A DNA stretch of 64,000 nucleotides from Salvia splendens (Eukaryota; Streptophyta; Magnoliopsida; Lamiales; Lamiaceae): positions 5,990,729-6,054,728 of the forward strand of contig NC_056038.1 of assembly GCF_004379255.2 (NCBI RefSeq), in the 5' to 3' direction. The notes beneath the pieces were generated by a model, which saw nothing but the letters and a program-made list of their open reading frames with translations, did no database searches and was not told where the DNA came from. The translations under genes and the position numbers were made by a program. Of this stretch, positions 34,301-47,430 are shown one piece after another (within the stretch, counting starts at the first letter, position 1; every line of letters begins with the position of its first letter).

Positions 34301-37300
34301 TAATAAGATTCGATTTCATTTATTCTATGTTTAAATTTTAACAACTTCAACTATTTCTTTAACTATCGCTCAAGATTCACCTAGTTTTTCTACATCAATC
34401 GTCACAATCAATCTATTGGTGACAATTAGTTATAACATTCGAGTTTGCGTATTTATCACGAAGCCGAACGTCAGAAAAAATGTCTTGCCGCAATTTATTG
34501 AAAATTTACACATCATATATTTCAAAATTGAAATAAAAACTCAAACAAAAGATAATAAAATATATGTCCTATCTAAATCACTACAAGGATGGTGGAGACA
34601 ATTCTTCCATATTTATATTTTTTTGCTCAAGGTTCATCTCATTCTTCCATATCTACCGTCAGAAGGATGGTGGAGACAACTCTATTTACGATGAAAACAA
34701 ATTAAAATTTTAATTAAATATTAAAAAAAAAGAAGATTCGACCTCGTTTCTTCCATGTTTAGATTCTAACTACTTTGCTAACTTTTTAATTTTAGCTCAA
34801 GATTCACCTAATTTTTCCACATCTATCGTCACATCAACCTGCATGCGAAAATTGGTCATAAAGTTCGAAGCATATTTCTCACGAAACCAAACGTCGATAA
34901 AAATGTCTTGCAATATATTTTAAAATTGAAATATAAACATCAACACAAGATAATAAAACACGTGTTCTATCTAAATCTTTACAATTTTTTTTAATAGAAT
35001 CAAATGAATAATACTCATTACAGATACCAACCTATTTTCATCTACCAAAGATTATTCAGTTTTTTAGTTGTTTTTTTTGCCCGTCTATGAATTTAGAAGT
35101 TTTTGCCACCCATAATAGTATGCTTTAAAAAATGATTATAAAAGAAAATTATATATTTTTCATTTTTTATTTTGGAAAAAGTCATTCTTTTGAATATCTT
35201 TATTTATCAAAAAAAATTATCCTAGATTTTTTTTCCCAATTGAATTTATAAAAACATTATATTTTAATTTCCTTGTCTTAAACTAACGAGTGATCAGTAC
35301 TTGATTTCTATGTCAATTTTTAGTGAATACTAGTATTAACCCATCTAAGGTTCATTTAGGGAAATAAAATCGTCGATTAATAGCCAAACTCTCATTTACA
35401 AAGAGAACGAACTAATATTTCGAATTAATTTACATTAAGACAATAAGATTTGACCCCATTTCTTGCATGTTTATATTCTAACTACCTTTGATATTTTTTA
35501 AATTTTCTAACAAGATTCACCTAAGTCTTCCACATCTATCGTCACATCAACCTGCATGCGAAAATTGGTCATAGAGTTTGAGTATGCATATTTCGCACGA
35601 AGTCTAATGTCAGAAAAAAATATCTTGCCACGGTTTGCAGAAATTGACAAATCATATATTTTAAAATAGAAATATAACCATCAACAAAAGATAATAAAAT
35701 ATATGTTTTATTCAAAATCAGTAAAAAGGAAATAGAAGTAAATGAATTATTCAAAGAGAATATCAGCCAATTTTTATTCACCAAAGATTGCTCAATTTTT
35801 TTAAGTTGTATTATTTGCCCAATCTATGAATTTAGATGTTTTTGCCATCCATCTGTTGTTCGTCATGTTTAACTAATTAAAACGATAGTATGTTTTAAAA
35901 GTGATTATAAAAGAAAGATATACATATTATTTTTTCTTTGGGAAAAAATAATTCTTTGAATATCTTTATTTACTAATGTTATTTTTACTCCTAGTTTATG
36001 TATCTCAACTGAACTTATTTAAACATTATAACTTAATTCTCATTTCTAAAACAAATGTGTCAATTAAATTAGAATCGAAGGAGTATAATAAGTAGAATGG
36101 TGGTTAGGAATAGAGTTATATAATGCTAGAAAGTAGTACCACTACTCTCAAGTCTCATGTGTTGTGAACAGTAATTGACTTGTTTTTTTATTGAAACAGG
36201 CAAATATTATATGTCAAAATTTAGTAAATACTAGTAGTATTAAACAATATCCGGGGTCCATTACTCCATTTAGGGAAATAAAACGTCGATTAATAGCCAA
36301 ACTCTCAACTACTAAAAAATAAATTATAATTTTAGCTAATCATCATAAAGATGAGAAGTTTCGACCCCATTCTTCCAAGTTTAGATTCTAACTAAATTTG
36401 CTATTTTTTTAATCATCGCTCAAGATTAACCTAATTCTTCCACATCTATCGCCACATCATTCTGCATGCGAAAAATGGTCATAAAGTTCGAGTTTGCGTA
36501 TTTCTCACGAAGCCGAACGTCATAAAAAATGTCTTACCAAATATTTTATAATTGAAATATAAACATCAACATAAGATAATAAAATATGTATTCTATCTAA
36601 AACAGTACAAAATATTTTAAAAAAACAGAAGCAAGTAAAAATACACATTATATTAGAGAATATCAACTAATTTTCATGAGTGTACCGTTTTTTTTGAGTT
36701 GTTTTATTTGCCCAGTCTATGAATTTAGAAGTTTTTGTCTTTTCTAATAAGATACTAGCTAGTATTTTTTAAAAATGATTACAAAAAAAGATACATTTAT
36801 TAGTTTTTCTTTTGGAAAAAATATTCATTTTAAATTTTTTACTTATTCATTTTTTTTGTCTCCTAGTTTTTTTTCTCGACCGAATTTATTAAACCATTAT
36901 ATCTCATGAAATATTACTGTGAACAGAACTTGACTTGTTTTTTAAATTGAAATAAACAACATTATATGTCAATTTATAATGAATATATACTAGTATTAAA
37001 CAATATACATGGTCCAATTACGGCAATAAAACGTCAATTAATAGCCAAACCATCATTTACTAAGAAAACAAATTAAAACAAATTAATTAGTACTTAGAAA
37101 GATAAGAAGATTCGATCTCACTTCTTCACTGTTTAGATTCTAACGACCTTTGCTATTTTTTTAACTTTCGCTCAAGATCCACCTAATTCTTCTACTCTAT
37201 CATCACATCATTCTGCATGTGAAAATTGGTCATAAAATTTGAGTTCGCGTATTCCTCACGTACTTGAACGTCATAAAAAATGTATGGCCACAGAAAGTTC

Positions 37301-38767
37301 ACAATCTGTAACTAATATTCTGTTAATTCTATAAATGTAAAGTTTTTCGTATATTTTAAAATTAAAATATAAGCATCAACAAAAGATGATACTATAGTGT
37401 GTCCTATTTGCAATCTAGTAAAAAAAATAGAAGCAGATAAACAATATATATACATTAGAGAATATCGATCAATCCTCGTCCCTAAAAAACTATTCAAATT
37501 TTATCTGCCCACCTGAAAAGTTTATGTTGTTTATCATGATGTTTAATTTGAAAGCTATTCTCTCCATCATCGGCTAATTAAGTTACATTTCTAATTTACA
37601 TGTGTTCGAGCTAAATGAGTTATTTTATCTTTTAGCAAAAATCATTATTTTAATTTTTATTATTAATTTTGTTTTGTCTTTTACTTTGTTTTCACAATTT
37701 AATTTAATAAATACAGTACGTATATTTTTTTTAAATCTTACGATGGTAAACAGATGATTCAAATAAATTATGTACAGAATGAAAATGGTATACTGAGTAA
37801 TAAATAGAATGATGGTTTGTGATACATTGCAATAAAGCTAGAAATTAATTAACTCAGGAAATATTATTGTGTACAGTAATGATTCGTTTTTTAATGTAAT
37901 AAACACCATTATATGTCAATTTGTGAATATTAGATAATATACCTACGGTCCATTTAGGGAAATAAAACATTGATTAAAAGCTAAACTCCTGTTGCGAATC
38001 TAAAAAATTAAAATTTTGAATTAAATATTAGAAATAATAATAAGCCTCATTTCTTTCATGCTTGGATTCTAACTACCTCGACCATTTCTTCAACTTTAGC
38101 TCAATATTCACCTAATTTTTCCGCATTTATCGTCACATCAATCTGCTGGTGAAAATTGGTTATAAAATTCGAGTTTGCGTATTTCTCACGAAACCAAACG
38201 TCAGAAAAAGTTTATTACCACGAGTCGCTGAAACTGATATGCAATCTACTAATTCTATACATGTGGAATTTTTCGTACTTACATATTTTCATATATTTTA
38301 TAACTGAAATATAATCATCAAAGGAAGATAAAATATATTCCAAAGACTACAAAAATAGTACTACAAAAATATCATTAAATCAGCAAATGACTTAATTTTA
38401 ATGATACAAACAACATTACATGCCAATTTTAATGATACAAACAACATTATATGCCAAACTCTCATTTACTAAGAAAATGAATTAAATTTTCAAAAATTAA
38501 TACAATTAGGAAATATTGCTCTGAACTGTAAATAATTAGTATTTTTAATGTACTAATAAACAACATTTTATGTCAATTTCAGGTGAATATTAAATAATAT
38601 ATAGGGTTCAATTAGGGAAATAAAACGTTGATTAATAGCCAAACTCCTGTTGTGAATCTAACAAAACTCTCTCTCTCACACACACACGTTGTATTAAATT
38701 TTCTTACACGGCTCTGCTTCACGAAACGACAATCCGATTTATGAAGCACCACTCCAATAATTGTCAT

Positions 38768-38775
38768 TATAAATA
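38768..38775 (+). promoter_or_regulatory. Probable TATA box of the EIN3-like gene
   Basis: TATAAATA is followed by a pyrimidine-rich leader (CTCCTCTTCTCCCATC and CCCTCTCTCATT). The coding start lies about 970 bp downstream. A long leader with an intron ending at the CAG near 39661 would fit EIN3/EIL genes, but the donor is not certain. A tiny upstream frame, ATG at 38974 to TGA at 38997, lies in the likely leader. Confidence 0.5.
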
Positions 38776-39739
38776 ACACTCCTCTTCTCCCATCAATTTC
38801 TTCATCCCTCTCTCATTTTCTACACAGGGTCAATAGTTTTCTGCGCCAAGGACAAAAGGGGATTGGACCTCTTTTTCTCCTTCACAGGAATTCTCTCAGC
38901 TACAAAGAAAACAGTAACTATCTACTGCTGCTTCTTCGTTTCTTCTTGCTTCATTCCTTGCACGCTTCTAATTATGTCTTCCTTCATTTTGAGTTGAAAA
39001 GTTGGAGTCTTTGATCGATTTGTTGTTTATAATAGTAATTTATTTTGAAAACGTGCGGAATTAGGGGTGGGTTGCGTGATGAGTTTTTCTTCTTCAGTGC
39101 CCCACTAGTAATATTTTCAATTACAAAATTGGGGGTTTTCAGTTTCATAAATATTAGGCTTCTTCTTTCTTCCCTGACTTTGTGAACAGCTTATGGATCC
39201 GATTTTTTGGAGAAATTGATTTCGCAATTTGTATGTAAATCGTTTTAATTCAAATTTCAGATGATTCTGGGCTGTGGCATGAGTTTTTACCAAATACTAT
39301 AGCTATTTGATGCTTCAATTTGTTTCACAGCTTTCATGTTTTTTAATATTTCTTCTGCAATTGCTACCTTTTTTCTGTAATCTGTTAGATCTGCGGTTTT
39401 GCTTTTAGATTTTAGTAGAATTTTAAAACTTTGAACTGAAAGCTCACCTTTCTCTTTTCCAACTTTTTGGTTAAAGTTCATGTGATCTCTGTGATATGCT
39501 AAATTTTGTAGTTAGGTTTATTACTATTATAAATTTCTGCATAAATGTATAATCGAATAAACCAGAAATGGAATCTCTGCATGTGTTTTAATTTTGTCTC
39601 TGTATAAATTTTAGCAATCTTAGCTGGAAATTTCTTGATGTTCATAATTTGCTTGTTTGCAGGTAGGAACACCTTTTTTGGTGATTCCTTTTTAACTCTT
39701 TCAAAGCTTGAAGCTGAATAGAGTTCAAAATCTGAAACG

Positions 39740-41338
39740 ATGATGATGTTTGAAGACATGGGGTTTGGTGACATTGATTTCTTTCAATCTCTCCCTGTAA
39801 AGGGAGCAGATATGTGTGCCGTGCAGCCTGCGGAGTCTGAGGCCGAGGCGGTGGCAGAGGATGATGACTACTCCGATGAGGAGATCGATTTGGATGAGCT
39901 CGAGAAGAGAATGTGGAGGGACAAGATGCGGCTGAAGCGGCTCAAGGAGATGAGCAAGGGGAAAGAGGGTGTTGATTGTGTGAAGCAACGGCTTTCGCAT
40001 TCGCATTCGCAGGAGCAGGCGAGGAGGAAGAAGATGTCGAGGGCGCAGGATGGGATCTTGAAGTACATGTTGAAAATGATGGAAGTGTGCAACGCTCAGG
40101 GGTTCGTGTATGGGATCATCCCGGAGAATGGCAAGCCTGTGAGTGGGGCGTCCGACAATCTGAGGGAGTGGTGGAAGGAGAAGGTGAGATTTGATCGCAA
40201 CGGGCCAGCTGCGATAGCTAAGTACCTGTCGGATAACAAGATCCCGGGCGAGAAGGAGGGTTGTAGCGCTATTGGTCCGACTCCTCACACGTTGCAGGAG
40301 CTTCAGGACACTACCCTTGGGTCTCTGCTGTCTTCTCTGATGCAGCACTGCAACCCTCCCCAGAGGCGATTCCCATTGGAGAAGGGGGTTTCGCCTCCGT
40401 GGTGGCCGACTGGGAATGAGGAGTGGTGGCATCAGCTAGGCCTGCAGAGGGACCAGGGTGGCCCTCCGCCTTACAAGAAGCCTCACGACTTGAAGAAGGC
40501 GTTCAAGGTTGGCGTCCTGACTGCGGTCATCAAGCACATGTCTCCCGACATTGCTAAGATCCGGAAGCTCGTGAGGCAGTCTAAGGGTTTGCAGGACAAA
40601 ATGACTGCCAAGGAGAGCACGACCTGGCTGGCCATTGTTAACCAAGAGGAAGCCATTGCTCGAGTACTCTACCCCAACCACTGCCTGCCCCTGTCCTCCT
40701 CCGAGAGCAGCGGACCATTCCCCATCAATGAGTACGACGTGGAAGGGGCCGAGGCGTCTAGCTATGACGTGCACGAGCAGAAGCCTAGCCCGCTTGCTCT
40801 GTTTCATCCCCCCATCAAGGATGAAACCATCATCGACTTGGACTTCTCCAAGAAGCGAAAATTGATCAATGAGGCGAATGGCACGACGATGATAATGGAT
40901 CAACCACCGGCACTCTACAACGACACTCGCTATGGGTTTCGTGATCGAACGTGGAGAGACAACCACAACCACCAGCCTGAGTTTGGGGTTTCGAGCTTCA
41001 ATAACAACACCAACAACAATCAGATGAACGGGATGAAGCTGCCAACCGCGTTTCCTCCAAATCCAGGATCTTTCGATCTGTCTGGAGCTGGGGTTCCGGA
41101 AGACGGGCAGAGGATGATCAACGAGCTTATGTCGTTTTACGAGAGCAATCTGAATGCAGGTAATAATAACAAGGAGGTGGAGACTGTGAACGTAGCCGAT
41201 GATGCTGGGCTGTTCCGGTCAGCTGATGGTTTCCCGGCGATGTTTAGCTCGCCGTTCGACATGTCTGGGTCGGCGGACTTCGGCGAGGGCTTTCAGAGGG
41301 ACAACATGGCGAAGCAGGATGTGTCTATGTGGTACTAG
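39740..41338 (+). CDS. EIL: EIN3-like (EIL) ethylene-response transcription factor
   Basis: Single-exon frame of 532 residues; Arabidopsis family members span roughly 470-630. Nuclear DNA-binding protein that activates ethylene-response genes and is turned over by EBF-type F-box proteins. The sequence shows an acidic N-terminal stretch ([19 protein letters not shown]), basic clusters ([25 protein letters not shown]), and the conserved EIN3 DNA-binding core at about residues 80-300 ([97 protein letters not shown]). Asn-rich stretches follow, and the end is a family-like SMWY. The first Met of three consecutive ones is at 39740. Which EIL paralogue it is cannot be settled here; EIN3/EIL1-type is likelier than EIL3-type. 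Confidence 0.94.
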   Translation: MMMFEDMGFGDIDFFQSLPVKGADMCAVQPAESEAEAVAEDDDYSDEEIDLDELEKRMWRDKMRLKRLKEMSKGKEGVDCVKQRLSHSHSQEQARRKKMSRAQDGILKYMLKMMEVCNAQGFVYGIIPENGKPVSGASDNLREWWKEKVRFDRNGPAAIAKYLSDNKIPGEKEGCSAIGPTPHTLQELQDTTLGSLLSSLMQHCNPPQRRFPLEKGVSPPWWPTGNEEWWHQLGLQRDQGGPPPYKKPHDLKKAFKVGVLTAVIKHMSPDIAKIRKLVRQSKGLQDKMTAKESTTWLAIVNQEEAIARVLYPNHCLPLSSSESSGPFPINEYDVEGAEASSYDVHEQKPSPLALFHPPIKDETIIDLDFSKKRKLINEANGTTMIMDQPPALYNDTRYGFRDRTWRDNHNHQPEFGVSSFNNNTNNNQMNGMKLPTAFPPNPGSFDLSGAGVPEDGQRMINELMSFYESNLNAGNNNKEVETVNVADDAGLFRSADGFPAMFSSPFDMSGSADFGEGFQRDNMAKQDVSMWY

Positions 41339-43363
41339 CGAACTAACGATGCGGCCTCAATCAGAACATGGCTTGAGTTGTGGAGTAATAAAGCAAATGA
41401 GGATTTATGTTTGAATCCTGATTAGGTTTATGTAGATATTATATGAATATGTAGTTTATCATAGTAGTTTAATTTTGTTGTGTAGGTTTGTTTTTATTTG
41501 CTCTGTTTCTATTATGTTTGGTTGTTGATGTACAAAGCTTAAAATATCATGTGTTTTAACGTTTCAGGAAATATTTTGTTGGCTCGAGATCTATGATAAG
41601 TTGATATCTGATAGTATCTCTCTCTCCTCCCAAACACACACACACACAGTTCATCCACATCCACATCCATAAAACTTGTCTCAATGCAACAAATATTTTC
41701 GATGCAAATAAGGGGAAAATTATGTTTAAATATCATACTTTTGTGTTTTTTTGCAATTACGATCAGATCCAATTATAAGTTATTAGTTCTCTATCAAAAT
41801 ATAATTAATCAAAATTAAAATAAGATTAGGTTGGATACATTGAATCCTAACCAAAAGAGTCGGATCCACAAAGTTTCCTGTTATAGCAACTATTAATTGG
41901 CATAAATTCATTTGCTGTTTTTGGGCATACTAAGGCACATGTGGGTGTGCATGCATCCACACACTTTGATCTATGCATGTATCCTCGCTCTCAGCATTAT
42001 GTCACATATATTAAGTCAAAACTTTCTCTACAATGTTTTTGTTAACATCAAAACATAAGGGGTGTAAATTTAAGCAGTCATAAAAACTAGTACTATGATA
42101 CGGTTGTTGCCGAGCAAGCAACAGACAACTTAGACTAGGAACGCACACTAGCCCGAAGAAGACGAAGAGAACGATGAAGCAGTGGAATATATAGAAGAGA
42201 ACAACGTGGAGGGAGCAGAGAAGGCTGGAGAGAGTACTCAAGAGAGTGAGAGACGAAGGAGATAAGGGCGAGTGCGCGCCCGAAGAGAGCCACACGGCCA
42301 CCTAATCGTCTCCACGATTATGTGGCGTGTTAATTAGTTATGTTCGGTCCTTGTTATTAATTGACTTTTATTATTTTTATTACTAACTATTGATTGAGTC
42401 GAGCATAATTATAAGCTCCGTTTTAGGTTTTCTTTGTTAGTCATTTCCGAAGATGAGTAGGAGGTCGAACCAAGATATATGGTTCTTAGTCTTTATAAAT
42501 AGGGATTGGTATTACTCATCCAATTAATGAATGATAAGTTACTACATATTTATCGCCAAAAGTGATCACAAACCCTAAACCTACTTCAGTCTTCAGCAAA
42601 GTTCGACGGGAACCCTTTTCACGTATCGAGCCAAAGCAGACGATCGCCGAGCCTCCGCAGGTCGCCGATCACCCCCTGTCTGCCGAGCTAATCGTCGCCG
42701 GATGACCGTTGAGGAAAAAACGCCCTTAATAATCTAGTAGTGGTATTTTTAGCATATTACACATATTTCTTGTGGACGAACAAATATAGAAATGATATGT
42801 TTTTTTATGATTAGAGTTAAATTTTATTTGAGATTATTTAGTTGTAACTATATGGACTATATAATAAAATTCACTTTTTTGTCATATACGTTAAAAAAAT
42901 TACTTATTAATCGGATATTAAATTACATTTTTATGAAAAAAATGTGTATTACTACAATTTTTGTAAAAACTTTTCCAAAGAGTTAACAATAATACTAATA
43001 TTCTACTTTTGGCAGGTATATACGAGTTAATCACATTTTGGTTCACTTTTCCAAATTTGTATTTTTATTACTATATCTTTTATTTTTATTACTAGTACAT
43101 TTTTTGTAACAACTATTTATATTTTGATATGTCTCTTGAAATTAATTTTTTTTTTTATTTTAGGATAGTTTTTTTTAATCTCTAATAAGGCAAGATTTAC
43201 TCTCAATTATTTTTATCTTTCTACTATTTATTTTTTACTTTATTAAAAATAGTGTAACTTAAAAATTTTATATTTTGGGGGAATGAATTTAATATTAGTA
43301 TTAATTTTTTTATATTTCCAAGCCGACCAAGCCCAATGCATTGAGTTTATTACTCAACCTAGG
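41339..43363. other. Intergenic downstream of the EIN3-like gene
   Basis: Contains the EIN3-like 3' untranslated region (to about 41530), a (CA)n tract at ~41634-41648, retroelement-like debris at ~42080-42730 and AT-rich filler. No host gene seen. Confidence 0.5.
42080..42730 (+). mobile_element. Possible solo-LTR or retroelement remnant
   Basis: The stretch has LTR-like organisation: a GC-richer segment, then TATAAATAGGG at about 42495, then an AATGAATGATAAG stretch resembling a polyadenylation region, then a GC-rich tract. I could not find TG...CA ends with a target duplication, nor a primer-binding site. It could equally be another old mobile element. Confidence 0.3.
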
Positions 43364-43641
43364 GATTTTTTTTTGTTCTAGAATAGAACTTAGATTCCGT
43401 GTTTGTACTGAACTTTTTTTTTTTCGGGTTTGGGAGAGACGCATGACCCTCATGCGTCTCCTTTTAATGAATCGCATGACGGAGATGCGTCTTTTATAGA
43501 GACGCATGAGGGACATGCGTCGTTAAATTTTTATTTTTTTTTTCTTTATTTTTTTTAAAAGACTCATAAGCGTCATGTGTCACAGGCAAAGACGCATAAG
43601 CGTCACGCCTCTTTCATTTTTTATTTTTATTTTATTTTACT

Positions 43642-43675
<34 letters not shown>

Positions 43676-43910
43676 AAATGAAAGACGCGTGACGCTTATG
43701 CGTCTTTCAAAAAAATAAAGAAAAAAAATAAAAATTTAACGACTCATGTCCCTTATGCGTCTCTATAAAAGACGCATCTCCGTCATGCGTTTCATTAAAA
43801 GGAGACGCATGAGGGTCATGCGTCTCTCCCAAAGGCGCAATAAAAAAAAAAGTCCGGTACACTAGAAGGAATGTTACATGTGGTCTAGAACAAAAAAGGA
43901 AAAAACCCCT
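43364..43910. mobile_element. Palindromic foldback element, 547 bp, built from GACGCATGA motifs
   Basis: The two halves are inverted copies meeting near 43650 in an A/T-only core. Each arm contains short dyads of the form GACGCATGA-CCC-TCATGCGTC, so small hairpins nest within one large one. Arms extend outward through the TTGTTCTAG motif. The flanks CAACCTAGG (43355-43363) and CGACCTAGG (43911-43919) differ at one base and could be a 9-bp duplication, suggesting a Mutator-type foldback. It ends about 290 bp before the next gene's start codon. Confidence 0.65.
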
Positions 43911-44195
43911 CGACCTAGGGTTTGAGTGAGCAGCCGATTTTAGATGATCATCTCTGCTTATTCACGGCAATAATCACCCATAACTCTCGATCTTCTGTAA
44001 ATCTTCGCCGGCTAGATTTGGAAAAAGCGCGTTCCTCTGTTTAGATCTTCATCGGTTTAGGGGTTTGCAAGCAAAAAATCATCATCATTGGTAGTTAAGT
44101 AGCATCAGAACCCTGCTATGATTTAGGAAATTGATAAATTTGGGGAGAAATACATTTCGTCGAGTTGAGTTTTGAGCGATAAGGAGCTCCGAACA

Positions 44196-46471
44196 ATGGC
44201 GACCAATGCAATTCGTGATGCGCTTATGAAAAATTCCAACTTTGGGAGCCAAGCTTTCAGCTCCAAAGGCCTATTCTCCGGAAGCTTCGTGGGTGCCTCC
44301 TCCTCCGCCACTTATTTCGCCATTGCAACTCCTTTTGCTTATCGAGCTTTGTTTGGGTATGTTGTGTTTAATAATGTGTATATTTTTGTTTGACAAATGC
44401 AGTAGGTTGAAGCATTGAGCTGTTGATATTTTGATAGATGATAATTGTTTTTGCTTTTATTTGATCCAACCCAGTAATTATATTGGGGAAAAGTTATCAT
44501 TTTTTATCCCAGCTTAGGTGGAATTGAAGTGTTAATGTAGGGATACTGATGCAATAGGAGCTTGATTGGTTGTAGTAGTACTAAATTAGTGATTGATATA
44601 GTAAAACATCGGCTTCTGCTTCCACCGGTTTGCATGTACCAGTCTATCATAAAGCTGTTGGTTATTTCTGCAGTTTGAGAAAATTTGCTTGGTTCTTTAA
44701 AGAGTTAGGATTGCAAAGTTTGTGTGATCATTCATGTATTTTGTTAATCCCAAGTAAAAGCCCACTATGAGATTTGAAGAAAGCATGGCTGTTTGAGATT
44801 ATCATAAGTAATGTAAATTTTCATTGTTATGTTTATATTAATCCCGGAACAATTATTGCTATATCTTTGCTAGTCATTTCCTCAACTTCTTTCTAGAATG
44901 TATTGTTTTCAAGGGGGACTTTTATGCGATGGTACCCATGCTATGCAAGGTCTGGATAGTATCTGCATGGCTTATGAAAGGTCTTGTGTCCAGTAAATTT
45001 TTTGTATCACAATTACTTAATATTGCTTGTGGATTGATCGGATGGTGTATTAGTATTAATGTATCCACGTTTTATCTCAGGGATGGCCCTATGCACATTA
45101 CCTATTGTGATGCTGGTGCAGTCCTAGATGAAGATTTCAGTTCTGTTATGCAGAGCGGGCAAGTTGGCTATGTTGATGCATCTGTTGCTGTGAAGAGCAG
45201 TAAAAGTATTTCCACTTGGAATACTTTCGGGAATGAAGTAAGAGATAGTTTCAAGCAGTATGATATCCAGTTGAAACCACTCTTCTCAGCATTTCATTGG
45301 AAAAATTTTGGCCTGACATCATTGAGGTCTTTTATGTTATTCTATTTGCCTCTTTTGGAACCCCGTCCACCTAGAGAGGATGACGAGGAAGACTTTCTAG
45401 TTGAGAATCCTGAAGAGCATCATGTAGATTTGGTTGAGCCATTTAAGAAATCAGTGATACAGATAGCCCGTGAGGTAATATTCTTTACTTGATATCAGTG
45501 TAAAAATGGGTATAGTTTATTTTTCCAGTCTAGCAGTATGCCGTAACTAAATATTGATGAGAATTGAGAACCATACATAGAGTCTTGGTTCTTCACCAAA
45601 ACTAAATTTTTGGCTTCAAGCGCCAGAATTGAGTGTTTTTTGGCTAAATTAACCTTTTTGTCTTGCTGTCCATGTTCAGACGAGTGTGGTTACCACAAGG
45701 CGTATCCTTGAAAGACTTGCTGTTCATTTCGCTTCACAACGCATAGCATGGAAACTTCTGAAGGGTAATAATATATAGTACAATCTTTATATGTTAGTAG
45801 TATATTTTTTTTATACCAGTTCTTCACACGTTCTCTAAATGCCTTACATTACATATTAACCACCGCAGATGTTCCCAAATCCGCAATTCGGAAGGCAGCA
45901 AGGAAAATGCCAACTTGTACATTCTGTTTCTGTGTTAGCAGAACCACCCTCAGAGGTCCCATGTCTAAACCTTGGACTCTTGCATAAGCTTTCGTTGGTG
46001 AAACCTAGTACTTATCATTTTTTCTAGATCGTGCTAATACCTATCTTTCTATTAATAGGACATCTCCTCGGAGTTGTAGCTTCATGGGCTGTTCAAGTTG
46101 GCATCAATATCTATGGATTTCTTTATACTATAACTAAATCCAAGAATGACAGTGATGCAACAATTGATACAACAGAGGAAATTAAGACACTCGGAAAGAA
46201 GGTTTATGGTACCAGTGTCCGATGTGTTTCCTCACTAGTTTTTGCATCTATCGGAGCTGGCATTGGAGCTACGTTGATTCGTCCCTCAACGGGGCAGTGG
46301 GTTGGTATGACACCATAATGATTCATGATGATAACCATACTGATTAACTGTAATTAGTGGAGTAGTACTAAGTATTTTATGATTAATTTTTTTGCAGGGT
46401 GTTTGCTTGGGGATTTAGGAGGACCAATTATCGTTACATTCTGTTTCGAGAAACTTGGCTGGGCACTTTAA
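44196..46471 (+). CDS. Conserved plant protein of unknown function, 6 exons, C-terminal membrane-like segments
   Basis: Exons inferred: 44196-44356, 45081-45474, 45680-45764, 45869-45955, 46059-46304, 46398-46471; 1047 nt, intact, 348 residues. The N-terminus (MATNAIRDALMKNSNFGSQAF) is followed by a Ser/Gly/Ala-rich segment (FSGSFVGASSSATYFAIATPFAYRAL) that may be membrane-associated. The middle is acidic (PREDDEEDFLVENPEEHH). A short Cys-rich patch, PTCTFCFC, follows. The C-terminus carries glycine-rich hydrophobic stretches: GHLLGVVASWAVQVGINIY, SSLVFASIGAGIGATLI and GCLLGDLGGPIIVTFCF. I recognise the pattern as conserved in plants but know no function. All splice junctions keep frame, so the gene appears functional. 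The ATG at 44196 is the first good start after the leader. Confidence 0.82.
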
Positions 46472-46835
46472 AGGCTCGTACCAACAGAGAGAACAATCGC
46501 TTCTACAGACAGACACTTATATTTTTTACTGGCACTTTTTCATTTTTTGCTCTGCGCTGGTTGATGATTGTAACTTATAAATGGAGTAATTTATTTCAAA
46601 AGAAATAAAATTGAATTATTTACTCACACGTTTTGTTTTGGTATAAGAATCCGTCTGCAAATTAATGTTGTAATTGCATCCATGAATTAGATGGTTGTAA
46701 TTTTGGTTTAACAGACATTGAATGGTAATGTATAATTGGATACTGAAGTAGATTCTTAATAGTTTTATTTGCAATCTTACATTTCTGGATAGTCATTTAA
46801 TTATTTAAAATAATAATAGCTCTGTTCCTTCATAG

Positions 46836-47430
46836 TTGATTCATTGGGGGACCCCCTGCCTATTCCCCCGCAGCGACAAGCGACCCATGCATCTGGAGCA
46901 TCATCCCCGGCATCTGGGGGATCGCCCCGGGCATCTGGGGCATCATCCCATACCACTGCGGGTACATGTTGTAGTATCCGAGCATCATTCCCGGTGGCAT
47001 TTGAGACTGAGGCATCATCCCCGGCATTTGAGGTATCATAGTGGACATCGGCGTACTCCCCCCGATGGGAAAATGGGGCGCCGGTGACTCGCTCGAGGCG
47101 GGGGAATCGCTGTTGTGGTGCTCCATTGTTGATTCGAAAGAAAGGTATTTTTAGAGAGATAGAAACTTGTTAATACAAGTGGTGCAAATGAAATGAAGTT
47201 CAACGGGATGTATATATAGGAACCGAAAAAAAATATTTAATGAAAAAGCGGAATTCCGCGGGCGTCAACGCAATGGCGGACGTCTGCACGGAACGCCGCG
47301 GAACTGCGAATTCCTTCGTGGAATTCCGTATCTATGCCTGGGACGCGCAATGGCGGACGCCCGCTACGGAATTCCCGCACGCCGGGGGAAATTCCGCGTG
47401 GACGTCCGCCATTGCTGATGCAACAACTGT
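46836..47430 (-). mobile_element. Harbinger ORF1-end remnant
   Basis: On the minus strand, 46860-47126 reads MEHHNSDSPASSESPAPHF followed by a Met/Pro/Gln-rich stretch (IPQMPGMMPQ, MPPGMMLGYY), the style of Harbinger ORF1 N-termini. A TATATATAGG box lies just upstream (about 47210-47220), and the outer part (47240-47425) is GC-rich with repeated GCGGACGTCC and GGAATTCCG motifs, ending GCCATTGCTGATGC. The opposite end and the rest of ORF1 are missing, and no target duplication was found. It is a truncated copy and not one of the two delimited Harbinger elements. Confidence 0.5.

Larger units (their letters stand above)
29230..38660. repeat. Degenerate tandem array of long units upstream of the EIN3-like gene
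   Basis: One family of segments recurs across 9.4 kb. The motif 'gctatttctttaactttcgc' and variants appear about 15 times (near 29260, 30177, 32140, 32312, 32480, 33305, 33475, 33680, 34350, 34770, 35490, 36400, 37155, 38090). A second block around 'cgtatttctcacgaagccga' appears at about 32570, 33550, 33760, 34440, 34860, 35575, 36485, 37235 and 38165. A third block around 'gggaaataaaacgtcgatta' appears near 35360, 36275, 37030, 37960 and 38615. In the right part the spacing is about 0.7-0.95 kb. Order and orientation are constant, so this is a tandem amplification that later diverged. Its class is not recognised. A hAT element and a MITE interrupt the left part. Confidence 0.8.

Noticed and set aside
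43440..43840. Regularly repeated GACGCATGA units considered as a CRISPR-like array
   Set aside because: Units are inverted and unevenly spaced within a foldback element of a plant genome; no unique equal-length spacers.
46844..47087. Plus-strand His-rich frames near 46.9 kb
   Set aside because: They are the complement of the Met/Pro-rich Harbinger ORF1 remnant.
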